This document shows, in pieces, positions 53,893 through 64,000 of a DNA stretch of 64,000 nt. Location: the NCBI GenBank assembly GCA_000697665.1, contig KL197754.1, forward strand, positions 104,622 through 168,621, read 5' to 3'. The notes below the pieces were generated by a model. It had not been told where the DNA came from and searched no databases. It worked only from the letters and a program-made list of their open reading frames with translations. The position numbers were made by a program, and so were the translations under genes. Source of the stretch: Jaapia argillacea MUCL 33604 (taxonomy: Eukaryota > Basidiomycota > Agaricomycetes > Jaapiales > Jaapiaceae). Position 1 is the stretch's first letter. Every line of letters begins with the position of its first letter.

Positions 53893-55329
53893 AAGCTAAG
53901 GTTTGTCCCAAACCTTCTTCTACTCCCCATCCGATCTTACCATGACTCCAGTTGGTTTCGAAGACTTGCTGATCTAGAAATTGCTGCCATGCAGCAGCGT
54001 CTGGGTAGAGGGGCGCGAGGGGTGAGGATGAGGGATCTACTGGGATGGCAAGGCGTTTTCCTTGTTCCAACCAATAGATCCAGGCCCACCGAGCGGCGTC
54101 CAGTTTGAGTTTGCATTTCCATATGTTCTCCTCAACGTAGGCGCGATGACGACGTTCCTCGCTTGCAGCTCGCTCCGTAATCGGGGCTGGCCAAGGTAGG
54201 GGTGGAATCGCGAGTATTTGCTGAGGGGTCGAGAGTAGAGAGCTGGAAATGTTATGAGTGTGGGGGGTGCGACGGGTAGCACATCGTTTCTTATGAGGTT
54301 GGCGATCGGTGGGGCACGAGTGTGCGAGGTGCCCACGTTTGTGGCAGTTCCAGCACTTGGTTTTGCGGTGATAGTGGGAGTCATCGGTGGTGATGTAGCG
54401 AGGGGGGCAGTTAGCCCAGAGGTTGGAGGGTGAAGGGGATGGGAACGGGGCGTTGGATCGGGATCCCCACTGTTCGATGGCATCAACAGGGTTTGGCCAG
54501 ACTTCTTCTGAGTCGGCTAGGCCTGCTGGGGGCCACTCGTGTTCTCCTCCCTCAGGTTTCCATTTCCCTGTGAGGCTGGGTGTGAAATAGCAGATGCGGT
54601 TGGAGGGGCATTCACTGAAGGATGATGGGGACGAGGGTGGGATGGTGGGTTCGGGTTCTGAGGATGTGGTGGAGGACAGGGGGTGCAAGGAGGGGAGGGA
54701 GTCATTGGAACCCGAAGTGTCAGTTGGGACTGATGGGGGGATGCATGGTCGGCGCGATAGTTCCAGTCGTCAACGTCCATGGCGTTGAGTGGTTGGTAAT
54801 CAGAGGGGTGGGGGGAGTGATTGGGCAATTCAGGGTGGTAGGATGGGCTGTGCGGGGGTACATCTGCTAGGTGATGGATGGGGCCAAACATATCCTGGAC
54901 TTCATATATCATTCCATTAGAGCGGAGACGGGGGATGATTGCGCCCAGGCTGTATGGGTCGGCTTCAGTGTAGTCGAGGGGGGCGAGAACGGGAGGCTGG
55001 TTGATAGTGATGATGGGGACGGGGCGTACGGGGCAGATTTGTTTTTGGATGGGGTTGTCCAATTCGAAAAAGTCTAGGGCGCGGGGGCGGCCCATGCGTA
55101 CGCGTATTTCTTCTGACTGGTCGTGTTTCCACTTGAGAATCCAGTTCTCGGTGTTGACCAGTTTGGCCTGAGCGAGGATGTTAGAGACAAGCTGGCACTC
55201 GCAATACTCGATGTGCTCGTGCATCATTACTTTGTGGTCGGCGGTGACGTAGAAGGCTGGGGGGGAAGGGAGGTGGATGCTGGGGGTGATGATGATGGTG
55301 AGAGTGTGGAGAATGGCAGTGGTGATCAT
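53891..55329 (-). other. extra ORF region between integrase and 3' LTR, with CCHC knuckle
   Basis: Two overlapping open stretches follow the pol region. The first (55329-54517) is Pro-rich with a charged start. The second (54688-53891) carries a retroviral-type zinc knuckle 'CWNCHKRGHLAHSC' (CX2CX4HX4C) and a Trp-rich helical end. Neither looks like an envelope: no signal peptide or membrane anchor. A second nucleocapsid-like protein in the 3' position is unusual. Origin and role are unknown. Confidence 0.6.
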
Positions 55330-55619
55330 TTTGATAGTGTGGAGGATGCTGGGGGTGCTTGTTAGGCGAGAGAGGTGGTTCGAGCTGCTGGAGTATTCGC
55401 TGAGGAATGGATTTTCGTAGTTTTGCGAGGTGTGCTTTTATATGTGTAGGGTCGGGGTTTTTCGTCATATATTCTAGAAGATTCGGGAGGCTTTCCATCG
55501 CTGCGTGTCTAGCAGCAATGTCTATCCAGAGTCGGGTCCATTCTTCCTCGGGTACTTTGAGTAACACGAGGGCGAGTTTAACTGGTTTGGGGGATTTGAG
55601 ATGTGTCTGATGGAAGGCT

Positions 55620-58600
55620 TCCACCAGTTCTGATGAGTTTTGGAGGTTTTTCATGTCTTCCCAGGTATTTTCTGAGTCTGGGTATCCTTTCCACCGTACT
55701 AGGTATTTGACGGCCTTTTTCCTCTTCCTGCGTATTTTGACTTGATGACCTCTTCTACTTCGAATTCTTCTTCTCCAGCGATCAAGTCAGGTACGGGTCG
55801 TGGGTAGTTTAAGCCATGTTCAGTGGTTTCTTTGTACGGGGTTAGTAGTCCCATGTGGAATACCAGGTGTATTCTCCATGTTTTGGGTAGTTTGAGCTGA
55901 TAAGTTCTGGATCCAACAATCGTTTCTATCTCAAAGGGACTGTGTCTTTTGGGGGAGAGTTTGGCGCTGGGATATTCGGTTTTGACATTTTTTCCTTCTA
56001 ACCAAACCAGGTCCCCGATGTTAAAGTTAGGTCCTTTTGTTCCGTATTTGTCGTGTTGGTTTTTCATGGCTTCGGCTGCTAGTTTGAGGCATGCTTCTGC
56101 CTCTTCTCTTGATTTTTTGAGTTCTTCTAATCGCTGCTTGGCTGCTGGGACGTTGGGCGTGGGCCTAAATGACGGTTTGACCTTGGCTTGATACCCATGC
56201 ATAAGTTCGAACGGTGTCTTCTTGGTTGCCAAGTGTATACATGTGTTGTGGGATAGTTCTGCGGCGTACAGAAGGGATGGCCAGTTGTTCTGGGCACGGT
56301 TGCAGTATGCTCAGAGGAATATTTCTAGTTCTTGATTCACCCTTTCGGTGGCTCCGTCGGTTTCCAGGTGATATCCTGTGCTTAGTGCTGATCTGATGTC
56401 GAGTTGGTTGAATATGGCGCGGAGCACTTGGGATGTGAACTGGGGTCCTTGGTCTGATATCATTTTGTCTGGTAATCCATATTGTCTGAAGGTGCCCTTG
56501 ATGAGAATCTCCGCCATTCCATTGGCGTCTATGGTTTTATTGCAAGGTGTGAATATTACTGTTTTGGTAAAGCAATCGGTGAGGACGTGGATGGCGTCGA
56601 AACCATCTACTTCTGGGATGCCTGTGATGAAATCCTGTGTTACGATTTCAAAAGGTCGCGTGGGGATCTCTGTTGGGTGTAATGGTTCTTGCGTTGGATT
56701 GTTGTTTGGTTTGATGGATTGGCACGTCGCACATCCCTCAACGTAATTTCTGACGAATATTGACATACCAGGCCACCAGTAATCTCGTTGTACAATTTCC
56801 AAGGTTTTGTATCTTCCCAGATGTCCCATTAGGGTGGGATCGTGGCACGACTTTACGACTTTTCATCGTAGGTCCGTGTTTCTGGGGACGTATATTTTTC
56901 CTCGGTAGAGGATCAATCCATCTTCCAGGTTCCATTCTTCTAGTCCTTTGGTAAGCAACTGTGGTCCTTGTGTGCGAATGGAGTTTAGTGCAGCTGCTAC
57001 TGATTCGTCCAACTCATTACTTCTTTTGATTTCTTCCTTTAGGTCTGAATCTCCCATTATCTGTACCTGTTCTTTGGGGTCTGTCATTATTATGCTTTGT
57101 ATTGCTAGTCGAATGTGTCGTGTGATGATGGGGGAGTGTGTTGAGGCGGTTCCTCTTCCAGTGATGTTGATTCGTTTGACAAAAAGTTGGGGGGTTAGCA
57201 GGATTCTATCCTGATTGTCGGTATCCACCCCCTCCTTATGGTCTTGTCGTCTCGAAAGACCGTCAGATTTGTTTGACTTCCCTGGTTTGTGTATCAATTC
57301 GAAATCGAAGTGTGTCAGGAACTGGGCCCAGCGTGCTTGCCGGCGACTCAGCTTTTGGGTGTTTCGAAAGTATTCTAAATTCTTGTGGTCCATGTAAATC
57401 TTAATCTGGTGGGTGCATCCTTCTAGGTAATGTCTCCATGCTTCCAAGGAATGTATGATCACGAGTAGTTCTTTGTCATAGATGTCATAATTACGTTCCG
57501 CGTCCGACAGCGATTTTGACAGGTACACAACAGAGTGCCACTTCCCGTCGTCTTCCAACTGCGTCAGGACGGCGCCCGTGGCATAATCGGATGCATTGCA
57601 TTCGATTTGGAACGGTTTGGTTGTGTCCAGAGTTACTAGTGTTGGGGACGACGTGAAGGACATTTTTAGTTTGTCGAAGGCTTCTTGGCACCTGATGGTC
57701 CATTCCCATTCGTGTTCCTTCTTGGTTAATTCGAATAAGGGTTTGGCGATCTTTGAGAAGTCGCAGATGAATCGTTGGTAGAAATTGCAGAATCCCAAGA
57801 AGGATTGGACTTCCTTGACCTTCTTGGGTTCTGGCCATTCCATAATCCCTGCAACTTTAACTGGATCCATCTCTACCAGATTATGCGAGACCATTAATCT
57901 GAGGTACTCGATTTTGGGGACTTCGAATGTGCACTTTTCTGGTTTCAGAAACAGGTCGTTATCTTCCAGGATGCTCATTACTCAGTGGAGTATTTTATGG
58001 TGTTCTGTTATGTTTTTTGTGAAGATCAGAATGTCGTCAAGGTAGACTATGACATGTCCTTTGTCGATTAATTCCTTGAACAGTTCGTTCATCATTGTTT
58101 GGAAGGTTGCGGGGGAGTTGGTGAGTCCGAAGAACATCACTTGTGGTTCGTATAGTCCGCGGTTGGTTTTAAAGGCTGCCTTCCATTCGTCTCCCTCCTT
58201 GATTCGTACATTGTTATATCCCCATCGTAGGTCCAGTTTAGAGTAGATTTTGGCCCCTTTTAGTTTGTCAATGAGCTCGGAGATGAGGGGTATTGGGTAG
58301 GTGTTCTTGATGGTCATTGAATTCAGGTACCGGTAATCCTGTGTTGGCTGAAGTTTCCCATCCTTCTTTTTTACAAAGAAGAAGGGAGAGGATAGTTGGG
58401 ATTTCGATGGGCGGATGTACTCTTTTTCCAATTGTTCTTCTAGGAAGGCGTCAAGTTCTTTTTGCTCAGCTGGGGATAGGGGGTAGGTTTTGCAGTTGAT
58501 GGGTTTCCATCCTTCCTTTAGTTCTATTGCATGATCCCATGGATGTTTTATTGGGAAGCGTTCTGATGCCTTTTTCTCAAAAACCTTTTTATATTTCCAA

Positions 58601-59469
58601 TATTCCCTAGGTACCATCTCTTCTAGGGTTTTTTCTTTCTGTCCCAAGGTGGCTTTCTCTGCTAGTCTGATGGATTTGTTTCTGTGGGCCCTTGCTGCGA
58701 TGATAGTAGGGTGCTTGTCTTCTTCCAGGTCTTCGTCATCTTCAGGTAATGGGTTTCCCATCAGGGCCTGATGTACTTTGATTCCTTGGTAAGTCCATGG
58801 TTGTATTTCCTGATCCGGATCTGTGGTTTTGTCTTTGGTCCATAATTCGAATGGGAGTGCTCCTGTTTTTTGTGATCTATGTTTTTTGGTTTTGCTTCCC
58901 TTGATTTTGACAGGTTCTGTTTCGTGGTTTCGAACCTTTGGGACTGGTTTGGCTCGTGCAACAATAGGTCCTTCTCGAACCTGGCATGTGTCAGGGCATC
59001 GGCTGAGATTAATCGTGTAGGTTTGCCAGTCTATCTTGGGGTTGTGTTCTAGTAACCAATCGCTTCTGAGGATAACGTTCTCTTTTCCTATATTGGTTAC
59101 ATAGAATTGGTTGTTTTCCATGTGGGTTCCTTCTTCTTGTCTGTGGATTCGGACTCCCAGTTCGACATAGTAGCGGATTTCTCCATTCGCATTTTCAGAA
59201 TCGTCAACGTTGTGGACTGGGATTCGGGTTGGCAATTTCTGAAGATTCATTTGTTTTTTGACAGCGTACTCATAGCTGATTAAGTTTCCAGTGGCCCCAC
59301 TGTCAATCAGGGCTTCGGTGGTGGTGGTTCGATTCTTTCCGATAAGTTCAATCTGGACACGTAGGGAGGGGGTTCCCGAATTCTTTAGAGTGGAAATAGA
59401 TAATAATTCGGGGGTATTCAAGACTTGGTATCGATTAAAGGAATCTTGTTTAACCTTCTCGTTTGCCAC
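55620..59469 (-). other. Gypsy pol region with chromodomain
   Basis: From the 5' side on the minus strand: an aspartic protease with 'LIDSGATGN' near 59300; reverse transcriptase with 'YLDDILIF' near 58040; the RT connection 'FLGFCNFYQRFICDFSKIA'; RNase H with 'LTQLEDDGKWHSVVYLSKSL' and 'IYMDHKNLEYF'; the integrase zinc-binding and core parts ('GHLGRY', 'YWWPGM', 'FITGIPEVDGFDAIHVLTD'); and an integrase C-terminal part with 'VWLEGKNVKTEYPSAKLSP', followed by chromodomain-like 'EFEVEEVIKSKYAGRGKRP'. Chromodomains steer integration to marked chromatin. The region has several breaks. Confidence 0.88.
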
Positions 59470-59483
59470 AGGTGGAAGGTGGT

Positions 59484-61599
59484 TTAAAAACCCAATTTAG
59501 CAAACTCTTCTTTCACTGTTTGTACCACTTCCCATCTGTTATCCTCCACCGTATCCTGCAGGAGATTCCTGATCTCTTTTCCAACATCCCTTGGTTCTTC
59601 TTCCTTTTCTTCCCCTACTTCGACGACTCTTGCTTGGAAGCGCTTTTTGAAGGGTTTCCTTCGTTTGTCTGGGCAGTCGCGGGAGAAGCGTCTGGGTTTC
59701 CTGCAGTAGAAGCATGCATTACTGTCCCTTAATTTCTTGCGTTCTTGATCGTCTAGTCGTCTAAACTGTCCAGTGTGCCGATTCCTTCCGAAGTGGGCGG
59801 CATCTATGTCCATGGGGACGCCTTCCGATTGGTAGGGGTGTTGATAGTAGGGGGTGGGGTCATTGGGGTATATAGGTTTGGCTGATCAGAATCTCCAGGA
59901 TTTCTCGGCTGCGGCTTGTTGTCGGAGAAGGTCTTCTTGAATGGCAGCGGCTTCGAAGTTGGCATAGTTAGATGGTGGGGTGGGAAGGTGGATGATGGTG
60001 CGTAGGATGTCCCAATTGAGTCCTTTCTTGAAGTACTCGAGTAGGGCGGCATCGTTAAACTTGGTGTAGTGGGCTAGGTCCTCGAATTTGGCAACATAGT
60101 CATCGACGGAGGATCTTCCTTGTTGCAAATTCTGGATTTGCATCCTTGCGGTTCCTCCTTTGTCTAGCTCCTTGGATGTGTCCTTGACGCAGGCAATAAA
60201 TGTGTCCCATGAGTCCTTGCTTCCGTCGGCTTTGGTGTAGGGACCGGTGGGTTTCTCGTAGTCCTCGATGTATTTCATTGCCCAGGAACCAGCGGTACCT
60301 TCTTTCATGAAGGAGAGGGTATAGGCGATCTTGGCCCATTCATTTTTGAAGTCATCTGGATTGGCTCCAATGTTAAGTTTAACTTCTTGAATGAATTTAT
60401 CAGTCCGTCGGCGATCGTCGGTGAAGACTGATGGTGGGGCGAGTTTAGGTCCCTTGTTGGTAGCGCCGGACATGACATTGGTAGCAGGGGGTCCTGGTGG
60501 GGGTGGTGGAGGTGGTGGAGGTGGTGGCGGAACAGAAGAGATCTGGGGTTGGGGATTTGGGGTATGTATGGGGTAGCTAGGTGGGTTGGGAGGAGGTGCG
60601 TTGTGGACGGGAGGTGTTTCTTCAGGATAGGTTTGCTGGGTAGGAGGGTTCTGTGTTGGGGAGTGTGAGTCCTCGGGTTCTTCGGTGATGGGGGCGTTGG
60701 CAGGTTGAGCTTCCACTTCTTCCTTGGTGGTTGAGTGGTTGTCGTCTGATATCTCTGGGACTCGGTAAGATGTTCTAGAAGCAGTTCTAGACACTGCTTC
60801 TCGTAGTTCTTGTAATCCTCGATCGCTGCCAACAGACTGTCTGCTGGGTTGTCGTGATGGTGGTTTGGGTCGAGGGGTTCCTCCTCTGGAGACTCTTTGA
60901 TAGGGGTTAGACCACAGGGGTTGGGTGGGTGAAGGTGCGATAAGCGGGGCAGGGGAGGCAATGGGGGGTGATACCAGGCTGGTTGGGGGCGGGGATCTGA
61001 CAGTTTCGGGAGTGGTGGGTATCTGGGGTAAGACTTCTGGGTGAAGTTGGACGTACTCCCAGAAATTGGGGAGGTCTGGGTTGAAGGTGAATTGGAATGG
61101 TTTCCCGAATTGGGTAAACCCTCAGTCACCTTTGATAACGAAGGGGTTTCAGTTAAAGTAGAATAGTCCGTTTGATTCGTTGTAATTGATCTGATCCTTA
61201 ATGTGATCTTTGTACCTGTTAAGCTCTTGGAAGGTAGGTGGGTGGGTGCCGGCTGGAAGTGGGTGTTGTTGATAGATGGAGATCGTGTGGGGATCAATCT
61301 TGACAGGTGTGTGAGGGTGGGGGGACTAATTTGATGTGTTGTCGGCGAAGTAGTTCTACTTCTTCCACTTGTCGGCGTACTCTCTTGATGATGTTATTGA
61401 TTCGCGCGTGGAGGGCAATAAGGTCGTTGGAAACGACATTGAGTTGGTGGTATAGTTGATCGAGCTCTTGGGTGATGAGCAGGAATGCACTTAGAAAGGC
61501 GTCAATGTGGATCCTGACTTCTGCCAGTTTTGTGATCTGCTGATGGCCTGAAGTATAGTTAAGATACGTGCGAGTTTGGAGTGTTTTCGGACTTGTCAT
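59484..61599 (-). other. Gypsy gag region
   Basis: An N-terminal helical segment (61599-61294), Pro-rich sequence with a poly-proline run near 60510, and a capsid-like helical domain ('TDKFIQEVKLNIGANP', 'GTAGSWAMKYIEDYE', 'DDYVAKFEDLAHYTKF') are followed by a zinc-knuckle stretch 'CFYCRKPRRFSRDC' near 59710. This is the layout of a Ty3/Gypsy gag. The region is broken. Confidence 0.8.
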
Positions 61600-61881
61600 T
61601 TCTTGGGGGATAGTGCGTAGTATTGGGTAGCAATGGGGGATAATGCTGCAGGGGTTTCTAGTTGCAGTCTACCGACGGGGTAAAGGGTGTGTATGGCTCA
61701 TCGTTTGACAAATACAAGCTGTTTATTGTCAGAGCGTTGTACTAGGAACAGAGGTCAGATGTCGATGGTGTCCATGATACTGGGGCAGGGTTCGTTGGTT
61801 ATGACAACATGATATGATTCCAGGGTGAGGGGGGTCGCAGATCCTGACTGCATCGGTGTCGTAGGGTGAGTAGGGTGTAGA

Positions 61882-61892
61882 AAGCTTGTCCA
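61882..61892 (-). other. primer-binding site complementary to the element's own LTR
   Basis: Two bases inside the 5' LTR the minus strand reads TGGACAAGCTT. The exact complement, AAGCTTGTCCA, lies in the LTR at 62061-62071 on the minus strand, about 35 nt after the TATATAAAG box, where the transcript should begin. This is the self-priming layout known from Tf1/sushi chromoviruses, in which the first 11 bases of the RNA prime reverse transcription in place of a tRNA. Confidence 0.65.
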
Positions 61893-61894
61893 AG

Positions 61895-62416
61895 TGTTAC
61901 AAGCTCCTTAGCATTAGCAAAGGTAGTGAGTAAGACTTGTTAAGTCCTTTGGATACTTCGCTGACCAAATACTCAGGCTACGACGAGTTGAGGCTGTAGA
62001 GGATGACGAACGAGAGCGAACCAGTTGAAGGGTACAGGCTAAGGTGCTGTATTGTTCAAGTGGACAAGCTTAAGAAATACAGGAGGGTGAGAGCGCCTTT
62101 ATATACTAGGGCCTGGAGGAGGGAACATAGTAGAATGGTATAGAAAGCACTGAGAATAGCGTCCAGAGAATATAAGGGAACATGATAGAAAGGTAGAGAA
62201 TAAGATGGAAGGTCCCAAGGGTCAGTGACCAGTCGAAGGAGGTATAAGGCAGAGCCGAACTAATAACAGGACGGCGAGATATAAATAGAACGAGTCTGAG
62301 GGAAGACACGATAAGACAAGATAAGATGTCCGAGATAAGATAAGATAAGACAAGATAAGATGTCTGAGATAAGATAAGATAACAAAAAAATGAAACGGGT
62401 ATACAAAGTCGTAACA
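61895..62416 (-). repeat. LTR, 5' copy of the Gypsy element
   Basis: 522 bp; differs from the other LTR by a duplicated GATAAGACAAGATAAGATG-type block of about 34 bp and by transitions at CpG-derived sites only. TATATAAAG near 62100 on the minus strand is the likely promoter. Confidence 0.92.
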
Positions 62417-62421
62417 CTGAG
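62417..62421. other. target-site duplication (right), CTGAG
   Basis: Exact copy of the five bases at 53386-53390. Confidence 0.85.
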
Positions 62422-62814
62422 TGCTGTGTGGTTGTCAGGAGTGAGGGAATGGAATGTCGGGTCTGAAATCGTATGAAACTTATAATTTCAACTCGATCTG
62501 AAGAGAGGGGATGTCATATACTTGATTCGATGGAGTTACGGTCAAAATGGTATAATGGCGCCATTCTGTTAGTAGGTGGATTGGGTTCCCCACACCGCCC
62601 CAGGGCTCCCAAGATGTAATTCTGACCCTGGGCACCCCATAATGCATGCCAGGCTGCACAATTGTTAACCCAATGTCAGCTGGAAGAGTCTTGTAACACA
62701 CCTGAGGTTAGTCAGCCAAGGTCGGCTGACATGTTACTGACCTTCTTTTTGTAATGTTAGTTGACTGTTATAATTGTTCAGATTTGGCTGAACAGTGTGA
62801 TTCAGAAGTGCATA
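62422..62814. other. flank with two small hairpins
   Basis: No gene. Two neighbouring inverted repeats are present: GTCAGCC-AAGGTC-GGCTGAC at 62711-62730 and TGTTCAG-ATTTGG-CTGAACA at 62775-62794. They may belong to an old element end; no function is evident. Confidence 0.45.
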
Positions 62815-62952
62815 TTTTTTGTTCTTCTTTCCCATTTTATAACACCTCTTTATGTAAACCTTGGTAATTGTGTGAGTTACATTACAATTTTAAATGAGAA
62901 ACTTGCTACACTATTACCCTATTAGTGAGCTATTATGAAGACTTGGCATACT
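62815..62952 (+). repeat. dispersed repeat, right copy
   Basis: Same family and orientation as 44690-44822, more decayed by C-to-T and G-to-A changes. The two copies bracket the transposon island. Confidence 0.55.
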
Positions 62953-63174
62953 ATTGTGAGTTATGATTTTTTGAGGTATAGCAAAGCAATTGCTCATTAG
63001 CAGATTGAAGCTTGATGACACAACATGTGACTGGGTTTGCCTCAAAGTTTTGATTATCTTAAGTGTAAGATCTATTGTTTCATAATACTTATGAAGAAGT
63101 GTCCAGGAATCTATTATTACTTACATCATGGAATACTAGTCTTTTCACAGAGCTAGATGTGGCCTGCTAGATGA

Positions 63175-63560
63175 TGAAAGGATCTTAGCAACTAGTTGTT
63201 AGGCTACAATCTTGAGGCAGAAAAGGATGACAAAGGTAAGTGAACCCAGTTGAAGGGTACAGCTAAGGCACTGCATTGTTCAAATTGACAGGCTAAGGAA
63301 ATACATGGTATTGAGTCATCCTTATATACTACAAGTATAAGTCATAAGTAGGAGTTGATAAGAGTCAAGGACAAGTTAACAAGTACAAGTCAGTGTGAGT
63401 TGACAAGTCTGTAGTTAGAATACAATAAGACAGGTTATGAGAAGTTATACTAAGTATTAGAGATAATGGAAACAATACTAAGTAAACCAAAGTCCAAGGG
63501 AATCCATAGAAAAAGGAAAAAAATACACAAGCAGCTATGCATTCACAACACTAGATTCAA
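63175..63560 (-). repeat. diverged relative of the Gypsy LTR, old
   Basis: Shares in order with the Gypsy LTR 'AGGCTACAA.C', 'GAGGC.G.AGAGGATGAC-A', 'CAGTTGAAGGGTACAG', 'GCTAAGG..CTG.ATTGTTCAA' and 'CTTATATACTA'. It is AT-rich and CpG-poor and has no partner in the window. Probably a solo or truncated LTR of a related family, much older than the element at 53391-62416. Confidence 0.5.
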
Positions 63561-63744
63561 TACACAGCTTGTAAGCTGTTGAAAGACTTGCCATGGTAAT
63601 AGAACTAATTTTTCTATGGGAAGGTATACAAAAATAGAACTAAGTATATAAATATGAGAGAGAGAAAGAAAATTTTTAGAAGTACATTGAGATACATGGG
63701 GTGGCTAAGAAAAGAAGGGACACTGAAAGTTAAAGTGATCACTT

Positions 63745-64000
63745 TTAGTCAAGTTTGATACATTTCATCCAATCACGACCATGGACAAAGTTAGTAAAAT
63801 CAAGCTGAGTTGGTTGCTGTCCAATAACAAGAAGATTTTCTGGTGAGTATAAACCCACTCTATTCCAAGGTGGCACCCAAAACAAGAGCTCAAATTGGGA
63901 GTTAACAATCCACCCTCTTTCCCAGTGAAATGGCCCTTTGCAAGGCCATCTAGTGTAAACATCAGAAAAGTGCATCCATATTCTTAGAGTATGATCAGAT
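63745..64000 (-). CDS. C-terminus of a WD40-repeat protein (partial, runs off the window)
   Basis: The frame enters from the right window edge with 'SDHTLRIWM', the end of a WD40 repeat (D-H-T-x-R-I-W). It continues 'HFERGWIVNS'-like sequence: 'WERGWIVNSQFELLFWVPP', 'NRVGLYSPENLLVIGQQPTQ' and 'DFTNFVHGRDWMKC', stopping at 63745. This post-propeller tail is one I associate with mushroom WD40 proteins, often with an N-terminal NACHT NTPase (NLR-like, STAND class), implicated in non-self recognition and programmed cell death in fungi. Only the last 85 residues are here, so the N-terminal domains cannot be seen. The sequence is AT-rich like the surrounding island, but no break was found in this part. 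Confidence 0.6.
   Translation of the reverse strand, partial: SDHTLRIWMHFSDVYTRWPCKGPFHWERGWIVNSQFELLFWVPPWNRVGLYSPENLLVIGQQPTQLDFTNFVHGRDWMKCIKLD

Larger units (their letters stand above)
53391..62416 (-). mobile_element. Ty3/Gypsy chromodomain LTR retrotransposon, broken
   Basis: A complete-length fossil of about 9.0 kb read on the minus strand, with both LTRs (TGTTAC...GTAACA), a 5-bp target-site duplication CTGAG on each side, primer-binding site, gag, protease, reverse transcriptase, RNase H, integrase, chromodomain, an extra ORF region and a polypurine tract. The order protease-RT-RNase H-integrase-chromodomain makes it a chromovirus of Ty3/Gypsy. The coding part carries roughly half a dozen breaks, so it is dead as it stands. 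The LTRs differ at about 14 CpG-derived sites and nowhere else except one block of about 34 bp duplicated in the right LTR. Insertion is therefore likely recent in ordinary mutation terms, with rapid methylation-linked decay since. Confidence 0.92.

Noticed and set aside
53595-53930. Open frame of 111 codons across the left LTR
   Set aside because: It is chance coding in the LTR; the same frame recurs in the right LTR and shows no protein features.
1-64000. CRISPR arrays, bacterial operons or phage genes
   Set aside because: The window is intron-rich fungal DNA; no regularly spaced short repeats or prokaryotic signals were seen.

Overview
The window looks like nuclear DNA of a mushroom-forming basidiomycete (Agaricomycetes). 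Nearly every host gene is cut by short GT-AG introns of about 45-70 nt. The gene content also fits: GH71 alpha-1,3-glucanase, a FunK1-type kinase, F-box proteins of the 'LPPEILGRIFELSL' type, and an expanded family of short BTB/POZ proteins. All calls come from reading the sequence by eye; exon joins were made by keeping the frame and matching family motifs.

Left part (1-35 kb), gene-dense and rich in duplicated families. An Erv-type sulfhydryl oxidase (+) is followed by a ten-exon GH71 glucanase (-), then two tandem F-box genes (+), the second with a reading-frame break. A BTB gene (+) and a very long BTB/charged-helix/proline-rich gene (+) come next. A tandem duplication of about 0.95 kb has left a dead partial copy of a small membrane-protein gene beside the intact gene. 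The rest holds a BTB gene, a FunK1 kinase, a dead BTB gene, two more BTB genes with cysteine-knuckle tails and a further BTB relic (all -), then four + genes: a MYND zinc-finger protein and three proteins I do not recognise. F-box and BTB proteins are typical substrate adaptors of cullin-RING ubiquitin ligases, so this stretch is a birth-and-death cluster of likely adaptors.

Middle part (35-44.6 kb), ordinary housekeeping genes: an OPT-family oligopeptide transporter (-), a monoacylglycerol-lipase-like hydrolase (+), the mitochondrial PGP phosphatase Gep4 (-) and the clathrin light chain (+). The last two are divergent from a 161-bp shared promoter region.

Right part (44.6-64 kb), a transposon island with lower GC and very few CpG. 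It holds a decayed Helitron (-) whose tail encodes a USP-like cysteine-protease domain, older repeats, and a Ty3/Gypsy chromodomain retroelement of about 9 kb (-) with both LTRs, a 5-bp target-site duplication, a primer-binding site complementary to its own LTR and an extra CCHC-knuckle ORF after the integrase. The two LTRs differ only at CpG-derived positions, which points to 5-methylcytosine deamination. The window ends in the C-terminus of a WD40-repeat protein of the kind often found in fungal NACHT-WD40 (NLR-like) proteins.
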